Assembly: GCF_003286085.1 (NCBI RefSeq)
Contig: NW_020825313.1
Location: 1,364,001 to 1,428,000, forward strand
Length of the DNA stretch: 64,000 nucleotides
Direction of reading: 5' to 3'
From: Drosophila persimilis
Taxonomy: Eukaryota; Arthropoda; Insecta; Diptera; Drosophilidae
The position numbers and the translations under genes were made by a program. The notes below the pieces were generated by a model. It worked only from the letters and a program-made list of their open reading frames with translations. It ran no database searches and had not been told where the DNA came from. The stretch's first letter is position 1; each line of letters starts with the position of its first letter. This document shows positions 19,490 through 28,957 of this stretch, piece after piece.

Positions 19490-20368
19490 AGTTCCAACAG
19501 GAAAGGGTTACTGCAGCGATATCTAGCTGTTCTGTTTCATCGACCTCATCGCCTTCCTTGTCTGTCTGTACCACAATTTCATGCACCTGTCGTCGTATAG
19601 GAATACGCTTCGGCTCAGCGCTGCCCATAGGCTTAGCCACTGATTGCAAAAAGCGCTCGTGAGTACGCACTATTTTGCGCAATTGTGCTACCTACAGAAT
19701 GGAAATGTATAAAATTTCATGTTGAATATCGGAAAAGAGATTCGACTTTAGCACTTCCAACAGCGATATTTCTGACATGGGGTGGACGAGATTGTCGGAC
19801 AATCGTGCGGCTTCTGCGTTTCTGGCCACTAGATCGAGTGGCCCTCTAAGGTCTGTTTGGTTAGCGCTTCTATCCGATATATGAAATCTTCCACCGACAT
19901 GAACGAATTTCCGGAAAACAGCACCTTCCATCCTGCGATTATTTGTCCAATCCTATCTGATCATAGTCCCGCTGTCTGTTGGGATACCCATGGGGTTACC
20001 GAGACATTAGAATCATTAGACTGATTTATTGGGGCACCTACAGACTCTCGAGTTGATATTTGCAACAACTGTTCGAAGGTTTGGTTTTCTCCACTAGGCT
20101 GTGAAGATCCAGCAGCCTGGTCATTCGGCTGCTGTACCGTTGGACTTGCCAAACGTTGGAGTCCTATTTCCATGGTTTGAGACAACAACCCGATTTGACC
20201 TATAGCGTCCGTCAACGCCTGTGCCATTTGAGCCAAGCCTGGGCTTGGTTCATTCACTAGTTCGCCACTCGGAACTGGCATGATTGGTACACGGTCAGTT
20301 GGACCAACGGCCGGTAAATTTTCAGTATTCGCATCAACTGCTGTCACACGCTGTGATCTGGTTCTCAC
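19490..20368 (-). pseudogene. gag: E-A gag, matrix/capsid part
   Basis: The N-terminal reading (19961-20368) starts MRTRSQRVTAVDANTENLPA and includes 'GLAQMAQALTDAIGQIGLLS'. The continuation in other frames (19692-19931, 19490-19682) has 'MSEISLLEVLKSNLFSDIQ' and 'KIVRTHERFLQSVAKPMG', capsid-like sequence ending at the solo LTR. At least two frame changes are present. E-B has the same gag with a further deletion of ~90 bases near 40953. Confidence 0.65.
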
Positions 20369-21690
20369 TAGAAGCTGAGAAGACTCTACGTTCGAGGCGG
20401 ACGCCTGGGCAAATGCTAATTGCTCCGCTAAGCTAGCGGCTTCTTCTCGTATTAAAACAAACTAACTGAAATACGTGGTTACAACTTGTTCTTAAAAGCT
20501 GTGTCCGGTATTCTACCTGTCTTACGCAAATACAACAGATAATATCGGAATGGTCGTTTTCATCAATCTCGGCAAAACTCCAATCTAATGACATCCTATC
20601 CTAATTTTACTTTTATATAGTTTTTTCTTTTCTACACTAGATTATTAACTTTTAACGATCGATATATCTACTCTGTATCCACAAAATTCGGAAACCATGT
20701 ACCATTCGTCCAATGTCCCCCTGCGTCCCCCACTGACTCTGGTGATATTATTACCAATCAACGATCAGTACAATGAGTCATCGGATGAACTGGGACCGTT
20801 CGGTAGTTCTAAACCACTGACGGATATCCGAGCAATCCGAAACCCTGACAAACCGATGGCCCTCTACTTATACTGAAGGTCGCAAAAACACAAAAAAATT
20901 CTGGATCGCGGACCACCAAATTGTCCAGAACCACAGTACAGCAGAGCCATTCCACCTACATCTGTCAAACACACAAAAACGGAACAACAATAGAAAAACT
21001 GAAGAAGAAGACAAGGCTTATGGGTCGGGCAGGTCGTAGCTCTAAGCCACTGACTATCCTGATCCAGGCCAAAACGGCAGACAATGATCAGCAACGGTAT
21101 GGACAAGTTCCTCCCCCAAACAACACGCTCCCATTTTCGTGGGTAGACAGTAGAGCTAATCCACTTTGAAACCTAATCCGACAGCAACATTGGAACGCGC
21201 TATTTAGCAGAGTGGCCTATCCGGCCAGATACTACAGGTTCGTTACTATGCCTAGTAATTTGGTTAACCTCGAGCGCGGGGCTTTAAGTTCTTTTAGAAA
21301 CTGCTACGCAATTCAGCTACTCGAAGTCAATCCCCAAGACAATGCACGACCATGCATATCTTTTGGGAATTAATGGATGACGGAATAAGTCTTGTGAAAC
21401 TGCATTGGGATGCAGCTCGCATTGGTGTTGATGACTTTATAAAAATTTCTTGGTCGGGGCAAGCCGTTCTTAAAGTTCTTAAAACCCTGACATAAAATCG
21501 TGACAGACTTATCGAGCCCATTGCCATTTAAAATTTTTCTTTACCTGTAGCATACAACGTACAGGTTATAGGAGGTGATGATAACTAAACGGGAGTAGGA
21601 AGTACGCGCTGGCTTCGGCTTTTGTCTCTGGTTGGCGGGTGTGGGCCTGGAGGACATTTTACTACCCATTTAGAGCTCTGGCAAATGGTA
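20369..21690 (-). other. E-A leader and unassigned sequence
   Basis: 20369-20726 is shared with E-B (41333-41690) and is likely E leader. From 20727 to 21690 the sequence is unique in the window and I see no gene in it. A primer site is not obvious next to 21690. Short Pro/Thr-rich readings on both strands have no recognizable motif. Confidence 0.4.
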
Positions 21691-23210
21691 GAGATAAGAA
21701 TTTATAAAAAAAATCGCGTACGAGTATGGAAAGGATACTAGGAAACGGGATACAGGGGTCAAAGGCACAGATCAGCATGGATACGTAAACGAAGAAGATC
21801 ACCGGTCAGATCTTTGTCGGCTGCGGTATCGCCCATTGGCGAGAACGCCCACCCTACCATGATCCTTCAGGGCCACCTATTAACTGTCAGGATCCCTCCA
21901 ACAAAGACTGCGGTGGGTCACATCTCCGTCAGACGAGGTTGCATGGTTTCGATATAAGATATTTAGCCTTGGTTCATTTCCAAACTAACTTTATTTAAGC
22001 AATCCATAATTCTTCATTTAAATTCCTATAAAACCTAACGCTAATAGAATCTAGTCCCTAAAATAAGCCTGCTATTCGATGTGGTATTACATTTATAGGG
22101 TATTACTACACAGCATATACTGGGGAAAGAGTACCATAGTGGGCGAGGTATGGAATGATGATCTTAAATTTACAAGAATGGCTAGTAGTATGTATATATA
22201 GGGGCAAGAGCTAGGTTACGTGTTCATCATAGAAACTAGAAAACTTTAAACTCCATTACGTTAACTTGGTCAGTGCCAAAACCAGACAAAAATCGGGTAT
22301 ATGGAAAGTCGCTCAAAGGCATGAGTAATACGTGTATAAAACCGTGATCATGGTTGAAGACCATCGAATAGTTACCGCACATTCATTCTTTGCAGATGGC
22401 TTACTGGTTTTTTTTTTATGATAATCACTTACGAGACGATTAATAACTTTGACTCCCACGTAGAAAGATCTTTCGTTGTGTGTTGGATGAGGTGATTTGA
22501 TGTGTGCGTGAGAGCGATGAAGTGTGTGATTGGGATGGATATATGCAACCAAAATCAAAAACTGTAAAAATAATCGGTATTATTACACTACTCATTTGTG
22601 TCCAGTTCGACTTAGCCCATCGACAGGAATTCCCTTTTTGTTTAAACCGGATTTCATTGGCTTTTGCACATTTTTGCCGTATCAAAAGAACATTGTTAAA
22701 CATAAAGCGGATAAAAAAACAGGGTTTCGCATATCGGGTCTAATTTCGAAAGAAAGATAGAAAATAGAACTAAATCCGAGGCGGGGTCGATGCTTTCCGG
22801 CTGGAGACCGAGTTCCTACTCGAGGTCTGAAGGTGTCACACGATTGAACCGGGCGCAGGTAACATTAGGTGCTTCCGATGCCAGGGGTCCATGACCGCGG
22901 TCCATCTGCGGTGTGAGGTTAGGTACACTCACACTTTGGATTGCTCGTGGGGCGACTGGTGTATTTGAAGAGTCAGTCAGATCATCCCCATGGGTCGAAC
23001 GGGTCTAGGCGACGCTTGCAGAGCACACCGATCGGGTTTACTTGAGAAGCAAGTCCATGCCCTCGGCTACCGCCTCATCCGAATGTCGAACGGTGGGTTT
23101 TAACCGGTGGTACGGGCACGTGGCCAATAATCTCCGGTAATAACCAATCAGTAACTTCTAGACCAGCGTTTCAATGCGTAGATACTAGTGGTGCTAATCC
23201 TACGAGGAAA
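21691..23210 (-). repeat. Long direct repeat, copy B, left part
   Basis: Matches 6315-7117 plus 12061-12817. At 22478-22493 it holds GTGTGTTGGATGAGGT once, uninterrupted, where copy A carries the R1-clade LINE flanked by two copies of the motif. It is cut at about 23210 by CR1 c1 and resumes at 27904. If it is an LTR of E, it serves both as the 5' LTR of E-A and the 3' LTR of E-B. Confidence 0.8.
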
Positions 23211-23739
23211 AAAAAACTTCGTTCTCTTTCGTAGTGATCAGACGTGTTTTTGTTTTGCGCTCCGCATTTTTCCTTTTGTTTCGAATAAACAGCCGGAGTT
23301 TTCCTAATTAAATTCTAAATATACTTTCTAACCAGACAACAATCTGGAAACCTATTCTTTTACGCGAGTGCATGCCTTTTGATTTGTGTTAAAATATTAT
23401 TTAACTTTTTATTTTTCGGCGTCGGCTTGTGTTGTGTTGTGTTGTTGCAGTGAGTGAGTATTGCATTGCAGTCCGCTCTCGTCTGGTAGCTTTTGTTGTC
23501 TTATCACTCTCTCGCTATCACCTCAACCTCAATAACTGTTCTTTCTCTCTCGCTCTTTCAACTTTCTGAGCAATAGCGCTCTCTATCTAGTAGCTCTCGC
23601 TATAACCGCTCTCCACTCTGCTCTCTTTTTTTCTTACCAATTCCGCTTTGAGCGTTGTCTGGCACATTGGTCTGATACCAATTTGTTTTGGAAATTTTTA
23701 ATTTTTTTGATTTTAATAAAATATTTGAATAATAAAAAA
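23211..23739 (+). promoter_or_regulatory. CR1 c1 5' region
   Basis: Starts 'AACTTCGTTCTCTTTCGTAG' and is shared by c2 (to 51551) and c3 (to 59014), which fixes the element's 5' end. It is rich in CTCTCGCT and GAGCG-type motifs and would hold the internal promoter expected of a LINE. No protein is apparent before the ATG at 23740. Confidence 0.6.
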
Positions 23740-24753
23740 ATGGAATTCGCTGTGGTCTGCGCTAAAAAAACCTGCAAGAAGCAGATCACTCACGATCAGC
23801 CAAATGTCCCCTGCTGGCTCTGCGACAGCGTGGTCCACGCAAAATGCGCGGGATTTTCTGGCCTCGTGAGCGATGCCATAGCCAAACGTAATGGCTTGCA
23901 TTACAGTTGCGAGGCATGCCGTGCGGTGGAGAAAGACATGGTGGCTTTCATGAGGCAGACGCGGAGTGGCTTTAAGGAGCTGACCGTTGGTTTTAAAAAC
24001 CAGTACGATCGGCTCCTAGCCATGGAGGCTCAGTTTAGCGGTTTAAAGCTGCTGAATGAGTCTCCGAGGCGCAAAAAGGTCACTCCGCGGGACCTGCAAG
24101 TGCCAACCGTCACTCAGCCGTCCGCCGCCGAAAAATTGACTCCGACCACTCCAAGTGTACAGCAGTTGATCTCGTTTGCCACTCCAAAGGCAACGAAAGC
24201 TGCTGGCGATGCAGATTCGGTAGCCGAATTCATCGCCTCGGAGAATGTGCAGCCAAGTACGTCTGCTGCGTCCGTGTCCGTGGTGTCCGCAAGTTCACTA
24301 GTTGTCCCGTCTATCCCGATCCCACCAGTAAATAGACGTTCCGGACCTCCGGATATTGCCACCATAGGTACTAGACCTGCGGTGACTAAACCACTGGTGG
24401 GAGTCCCACCAAAACGACAAGTTTTTGTTTCACGGCTGGCCCCTGACCTCACATCTAATGATGTAACTGCTTTCATTCAAAGCAAAATAAAAGCCGTGGG
24501 TTTAAAGGTGGAGAAATTTAACTTCTCTTATGCCAGGGAGATAGCGTCGTTTAAGATAAGCATCTCCCCAACTCAATTTGACACCATTTGCTCCACCAAA
24601 TTTTGGCCGGAGCATTTGGTGGTGAAGGAGTTTAAGGCTAAGAAGAAGAATAGGCCCCCCATATCGCTTCCAAATCTTTCCAGCGTGCCACCCTCAACCT
24701 CAACTTCCTCTTCCTCAACTTCCCGTCTTGCTCCAACCTTTGCAAAAAACTAA
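23740..24753 (+). CDS. CR1 c1 ORF1 protein with PHD finger
   Basis: The start was chosen at ATG 23740 (MEFAVVCAKKTC). The residues upstream of it differ between copies, while everything from MEFAVV (MEYAVV in c2) is conserved. It gives 337 residues. Residues about 7-55 form a Cys/His-rich PHD-type zinc finger: CAKKTC, 'CWLCDSVVHAKCAGF' and 'HYSCEAC'. A helical segment and a Pro/Ser/Thr-rich linker follow. A C-terminal RNA-binding-like domain (about 235-310, 'QVFVSRLAPDLTSNDVTAFI') has an RRM-like first strand. The protein presumably coats element RNA. The frame ends AAA AAC TAA at a slippery heptamer. Confidence 0.85.
   Translation: MEFAVVCAKKTCKKQITHDQPNVPCWLCDSVVHAKCAGFSGLVSDAIAKRNGLHYSCEACRAVEKDMVAFMRQTRSGFKELTVGFKNQYDRLLAMEAQFSGLKLLNESPRRKKVTPRDLQVPTVTQPSAAEKLTPTTPSVQQLISFATPKATKAAGDADSVAEFIASENVQPSTSAASVSVVSASSLVVPSIPIPPVNRRSGPPDIATIGTRPAVTKPLVGVPPKRQVFVSRLAPDLTSNDVTAFIQSKIKAVGLKVEKFNFSYAREIASFKISISPTQFDTICSTKFWPEHLVVKEFKAKKKNRPPISLPNLSSVPPSTSTSSSSTSRLAPTFAKN
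24744..24750 (+). promoter_or_regulatory. Candidate -1 frameshift signal, A AAA AAC
   Basis: In the ORF1 frame the last codons are GCA AAA AAC TAA. A AAA AAC is the classical slippery heptamer used for -1 frameshifting by several retroviruses. A -1 shift leads exactly into the ORF2 frame. A weak 5-bp stem (CTCTT 24757-24761 with AAGAG 24782-24786) lies six bases downstream. The heptamer is conserved at 57478-57484, 50044-50050 and 63112-63118. Confidence 0.65.
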
Positions 24754-27581
24754 CTTCTCTTTTAGTAACCTATCAGAATGTAAGAGGCTTGCGTAGTAAG
24801 CTCAGCATTCTTTTCCGGGATAGTGTTGCATTTGCTTCCCACGTTATTGTGTTTACTGAAACCTGGTTAAAGCCGGACATTCTTAGTTCCGAGGTTTTGG
24901 CAGGTCGGTACACAACTTTTAGAAAGGACCGTTCGTCTCGACGTGCAGGAGGGGTTCTAATTGCAGTGGACTCTTACTTCACGTCAGAACACTTCACAGT
25001 CCAAGTTCAACAGGAACTGGAATTCCTGTGTGTAAAACTGATTCTTCCCGCTTTCGCTATATTCATTACTTGCTCGTATATCCCACCTTCTTCGGATATT
25101 TCAATTTATGAGCAGCACTTGTCCGCTTTAACCGCTGTTGCTTCCTCGCTATCTGATAAAGATCGTATGATAGTTCTTGGTGACTTCAACTTGCCAGGAA
25201 CTGTTTGGTCTTCGGTAAACGAGTCTAGTATCCTAGTGCCCATGTCACGACATGACTTTGTTGACGGCTTGCTTGACCTGTCCTTGTCTCAAGTCAATCA
25301 TGTGAAAAATTCCTTGGGTCGATTGCTTGATCTATGCTTTGTATCGGATCCGACCATAGTGTTGTTAACCCGAGCCCTTCCGCTCACTATACCTGAAGAC
25401 GCCTACCACCCTACTTTCGAGGTGTCGCTAGACATAGGACCAACTGTATTGGATCGGTCGAGTAGACTACCTGAACGTGTCCGCTGCTTTCGTAAAGCCG
25501 AGTTTGCGAAGCTTAATAACCTAATTAGGGATTTTGATTGGTCCGCTTTGTACTTGTGCACTGATGTCACAAAAGCCACAAACATTTTTTACAATGCTCT
25601 TGGCACATTTTTTGATTCTTGTGTCCCGCTTTCTTGTCCGATTAGATCTGGAAAACCCCCTTGGTTTACCAAAGAGTTATCCAGTCTAAAAAACTTAAAA
25701 TCAAGACTTTATAAAAAATTTCAAGAAGTGGGTTCTCCTACTTCTCACTCTCGTTATGTAATAGCTCGGTCAAACTTTTCAGTTCTTAATGCTCAATGCT
25801 ATAAGAACTACCTATCTCGTTGCAGGATACGTTTTTCTCAGGACCCTAAACAGTTTTACTGCTTCGTAAACAGTAAGCGTAGAACGTCCGCACACCCATC
25901 CTCGCTATCATTTTGTAATACGTCGGCAAATAATGATCAGGCAATTGCCGATCTTTTTGCCCAGTTTTTCCAAACTACCTATTCTGAGGAACGCTACTCT
26001 GGTCAACCGTACCCATACGGATTACCGAGGTCGAACGGCATTTTCAGTCCCTTGTTAAATGAGTATTCCCTACTTCAAGATCTTCGACTAGTTAAGCCGG
26101 TGTTTTCACCGGGTCCAGACGGGGTTCCAGGTTGTGTACTCAGGTACTGCGCCGAGGCTCTGTGTGGACCATTGCTTAAACTATTCACCATGTCCATTGA
26201 TTCATCTTGCTTCCCCCCAATCTGGAAGGAATCGTTTATAATTCCTCTCCATAAAAAAGGTAGTAAGTCTGATGTAAAAAATTATAGAGGTATAGCAAAG
26301 TTATCCGCTATTCCCAAATTGTTTGAGAAGGTTTTAACTCCGCACTTGCAACATCTCTGCAAGTCACTTATATCTCCAACTCAGCATGGATTTATAAGGC
26401 GGCGATCAACCACCACGAACTTGTTAGAGTTTACCTCTTTCATTATTAAAGGCTTTCAAGGTAACTTACAGACGGATGTTATTTACACCGACTTTAGTAA
26501 AGCATTCGACTCTGTAAACCATTCCCTTTTAGCACATAAACTTGACCTTTTAGGGTTTCCGCCCAACCTCCTGAGATGGATTTCTAGCTATCTTTGTTCT
26601 AGGTCTCAAAGAGTCCTCTTCAAAAACTCCCTCTCTTTACCAGTAAAGGTTTCTTCGGGAGTACCACAGGGCAGCCATCTAGGCCCCTTACTCTTCACAC
26701 TCTTTATTAATGACTTGCCTTCAGTAATAACATACTCTCGAGTACTTATGTATGCGGATGATGTTAAACTCTGTGTCCAGTACAAGGACATTTCATTTCA
26801 TTCTCGCTTGCAATCCGATCTCAATAGCTTTCAGTCATGGTGTTGTGCAAACTTGTTACACCTTAATGCCTCGAAATGCAAAGTTATGACATTTCATCGT
26901 TCTAACCCTTTGTTGGCTCCCTACACCCTATTTGGGGGTTCTCTTGAGAGAATTACCCTGGTGGATGATCTGGGTGTTATGTTAGATCCCAAGTTAAAGT
27001 TTTCCGAACACATTTCTACCATGGTAAATAAGGCCATGGGCGTGCTTGGGTTTATAAAGAGGTGGTCAAAGGAATTTGACGACCCCTATATAACAAAGAC
27101 TCTCTATACCTCGCTTGTTCGTCCGATCTTAGAATACGGCTCCTGTGTATGGTGCCCTCAGTACAAAGTACACCAGGACCGTATAGAATCAGTACAGAAA
27201 AACTTTTTACTCTTTGCTCTGCGGGGCCTTAACTGGGATGCGGGTGTAAGACTCCCATCTTACTCTAGTAGACTATTATTAGTAAACCTCCCATCCTTAG
27301 TTAACCGTAGAAAAATGCTTGGTGTGATATTTATGCACAACTTGATCAGGGGTGACATAGACAGCCCTGATCTGTTGAGCCGCATAAACTTCACGATTCC
27401 TATTAGACTGACTAGAAACTTTATACCGTTGTTCCTTCCACTTTGTAGATCGAATTATTCCTTGCATGAACCGTTTAGGGTCTTATGCTCGGACTATAAT
27501 TCCCTCTACCATATTATATCCTCCACTAATTCTCTTCCTCTTATTAAATTACTAATCCTTACACACCTTTCTAGTAATTAG
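24750..27581 (+). CDS. CR1 c1 ORF2: endonuclease and reverse transcriptase
   Basis: Open for 943 codons when entered by a -1 shift at the ORF1 end. The AP-type endonuclease (first ~230 residues) begins 'VTYQNVRGLRSK' and has 'VFTETWLKP', 'LGDFNLPGTVW' and 'DAYHPTFEVSL'. The RT (about 430-720) has 'HGFIRRRSTTTNLLEF', 'YTDFSKAFDSVNHSL', 'GVPQGSHLGPLL' and catalytic 'MYADDVKL'. A thumb and C-terminal domain follow. No ATG occurs in frame until 'DKDRMIVLGDF', well inside the endonuclease. The protein would nick DNA and prime reverse transcription. It is nearly identical to ORF2 of c3, so this copy is young and possibly active. Confidence 0.9.
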   Translation, partial: LTSLLVTYQNVRGLRSKLSILFRDSVAFASHVIVFTETWLKPDILSSEVLAGRYTTFRKDRSSRRAGGVLIAVDSYFTSEHFTVQVQQELEFLCVKLILPAFAIFITCSYIPPSSDISIYEQHLSALTAVASSLSDKDRMIVLGDFNLPGTVWSSVNESSILVPMSRHDFVDGLLDLSLSQVNHVKNSLGRLLDLCFVSDPTIVLLTRALPLTIPEDAYHPTFEVSLDIGPTVLDRSSRLPERVRCFRKAEFAKLNNLIRDFDWSALYLCTDVTKATNIFYNALGTFFDSCVPLSCPIRSGKPPWFTKELSSLKNLKSRLYKKFQEVGSPTSHSRYVIARSNFSVLNAQCYKNYLSRCRIRFSQDPKQFYCFVNSKRRTSAHPSSLSFCNTSANNDQAIADLFAQFFQTTYSEERYSGQPYPYGLPRSNGIFSPLLNEYSLLQDLRLVKPVFSPGPDGVPGCVLRYCAEALCGPLLKLFTMSIDSSCFPPIWKESFIIPLHKKGSKSDVKNYRGIAKLSAIPKLFEKVLTPHLQHLCKSLISPTQHGFIRRRSTTTNLLEFTSFIIKGFQGNLQTDVIYTDFSKAFDSVNHSLLAHKLDLLGFPPNLLRWISSYLCSRSQRVLFKNSLSLPVKVSSGVPQGSHLGPLLFTLFINDLPSVITYSRVLMYADDVKLCVQYKDISFHSRLQSDLNSFQSWCCANLLHLNASKCKVMTFHRSNPLLAPYTLFGGSLERITLVDDLGVMLDPKLKFSEHISTMVNKAMGVLGFIKRWSKEFDDPYITKTLYTSLVRPILEYGSCVWCPQYKVHQDRIESVQKNFLLFALRGLNWDAGVRLPSYSSRLLLVNLPSLVNRRKMLGVIFMHNLIRGDIDSPDLLSRINFTIPIRLTRNFIPLFLPLCRSNYSLHEPFRVLCSDYNSLYHIISSTNSLPLIKLLILTHLSSN

Positions 27582-27903
27582 TAATTGTAGTGGTATTTGT
27601 ATTTTGTATTTTATTGCATGCTTAATTTCTTAATAAGTTTAGTGCTAATTTTCCTCGAAGGTTAGTCTAATATCTATCTTTCTTGCATGCTCGCGTTTGG
27701 TTCGGCTACGCACCGCGCGTCATGCGGCAGCGCCCCTCGGTCGGTTGGGCGGGAGGAGGGCTGCGTTTTGCCTGGGATCCGCGCGTAACAGCCTTCTGCT
27801 GGTGTCACACGGGCCACTTGACGGTGCAGTAATTGCATCGCCTCTTGTTAGATGCAGTCATTGCATGTCAACGTCCAATAAAAAAAAAAAAAAAAAAAAA
27901 AAA
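27582..27903 (+). other. CR1 c1 3' region with stem-loop and poly(A)
   Basis: A GC-rich stretch is followed by the hairpin TGCATC (27834-27839) / GATGCA (27851-27856) with an 11-base loop. An AATAAA-like end and 24 As (27880-27903) come after it. The hairpin is unchanged in c2 and c3. It may be the site the RT recognises on its own RNA. A reading through this segment and the poly(A) as lysines is spurious. Confidence 0.65.
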
Positions 27904-28310
27904 TGAACAGAACATTTTTTAACGGGTCGCTGTAGCTGGGTGGATAATTACCTCAACAGAATTGCACCACTGTTTCGAAAAATGTTACTAAACTGGTGGC
28001 GCTCGTTTTCCAAATGGTCGAACGGCTGCCCCAGTATTGGCGATATATAACTGTCGCGTCCACTCAAATTAAAGGATCACTTTGAGCCGCACTTGGCACT
28101 TGCACTAGGCTTTGACTTTGGCTAGACCTTGTTTTAGAGAACTGGGTCAGCTCTACAAGACTTCTTTTTCCACTGCCGGTCACGAGGAGAAAAAGAAAGA
28201 GTCTGGGACTACTAGCTACAGCAACCCACGTTTTTCCCACACTTTCTATGGTCTTCTTCTGTTATACAGAATCCAGCCACAGCAATATTAATAAAATATA
28301 GTGCACGGCA
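27904..28310 (-). repeat. Long direct repeat, copy B, right part
   Basis: Resumes after CR1 c1 with 'TGAACAGAACATTTTTTAAC' and runs to 'AATATAGTGCACGGCA', matching 12822-13238. It is then interrupted by BEL-A. The matching E sequence resumes at 34514. Confidence 0.85.
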
Positions 28311-28315
28311 GATAA

Positions 28316-28933
28316 ATTGCATAGTGTTGCCACTTGGTCGCAAAACAGCTGTTGATAATGTTAATGTGTGTGTGTGTGTAGGAAGCTGGGTTGCATACGG
28401 TACATAAACCGTCTACAGTTTGGTCGTCGCAACTAGAACTTGAACCAGTTAAACTGCGGAGTGGGTATCCTACGGTGCGCAAAGGATGGTCTGAAGACAA
28501 GGCGACAGCCTCTGATGATTGCGATGGATGATGAGTGACAGGCAGTTATGGTACTGTTTCTGATACTGAGTTTTATTGAACAAATGCATCTCCTTATATA
28601 GCTAGCAGTGGTACTCTTATTCTATGGGAAGGAACGCACAGGCTCCTTGTGATTGTATTTTTAGATTGGGTACACTTACTCTGTGCGGAGTTTACATTTC
28701 AGTGCATTTACTTAGGTACTTGGCAGAAATAAAGTAGATAGTTTATTGCTTGACTCCTTTTGGTGGGTTCGCGTTTACAAGTGCTATTGTCTATTCTTAG
28801 TTGCTAATGTAATTATCGTGTCGTCATATTCATTCACATGAAGTGACATGGACAATTTTATTTATGAGTATTTGTGTATGAGATTGCACTGTATATTCGT
28901 AATATTCATTAAATATATGTCTGTGGCTGAACA
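28316..28933 (-). repeat. BEL-A 3' LTR
   Basis: On the minus strand it begins TGTTCAGCCACAGACATATA, directly after a purine-rich tract (GGCCGGGAGAA). It matches 34308-34508 over its first ~200 bases. The far end near 28316 is not sharply defined, because no TG (minus CA) sits exactly next to the GATAA repeat. A (TG)n run lies at 28367-28379. Confidence 0.65.
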
Positions 28934-28957
28934 TTCTCCCGGCCGTTGAACTGGTGT

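Larger units (their letters stand above)
13238..21690 (-). mobile_element. E-A: decayed Ty3/gypsy element with internal rearrangement
   Basis: Minus-strand order from right to left: leader, gag, nucleocapsid, protease, RT, RNase H, integrase. A plus-strand element F (LTR to gag) and a second protease-nucleocapsid set are embedded. The DDE integrase and YLDD RT place it in Ty3/gypsy. An Osvaldo/Ulysses-like affinity is a guess from the capsid style and the long flanking repeat. Multiple frame breaks make it dead. E-B (34514-41690) carries the same rearrangement. Confidence 0.8.
23211..27903 (+). mobile_element. CR1-type non-LTR retrotransposon c1, full length
   Basis: Plus-strand LINE with a ~530-base 5' region, ORF1 (PHD finger), ORF2 (endonuclease, RT), a GC-rich 3' region and a 24-base poly(A). 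Both ORFs are open. It interrupts copy B of the long repeat between CGAGGAAA and TGAACAGAAC, compared with CGAGGAAAGAACAG in copy A. A clear target duplication is not visible. A PHD-bearing ORF1 is known from CR1-like insect elements such as DMCR1A, hence the call. The family could also be placed broadly in the jockey superfamily. Confidence 0.9.

Noticed and set aside
27697..27906. 69-codon frame ending in polylysine, also seen at 46914 and 54531
   Set aside because: It is the CR1 3' region read through its poly(A).
28367..28379. TG dinucleotide run as a functional site
   Set aside because: A short microsatellite inside the BEL-A LTR, not unusual.
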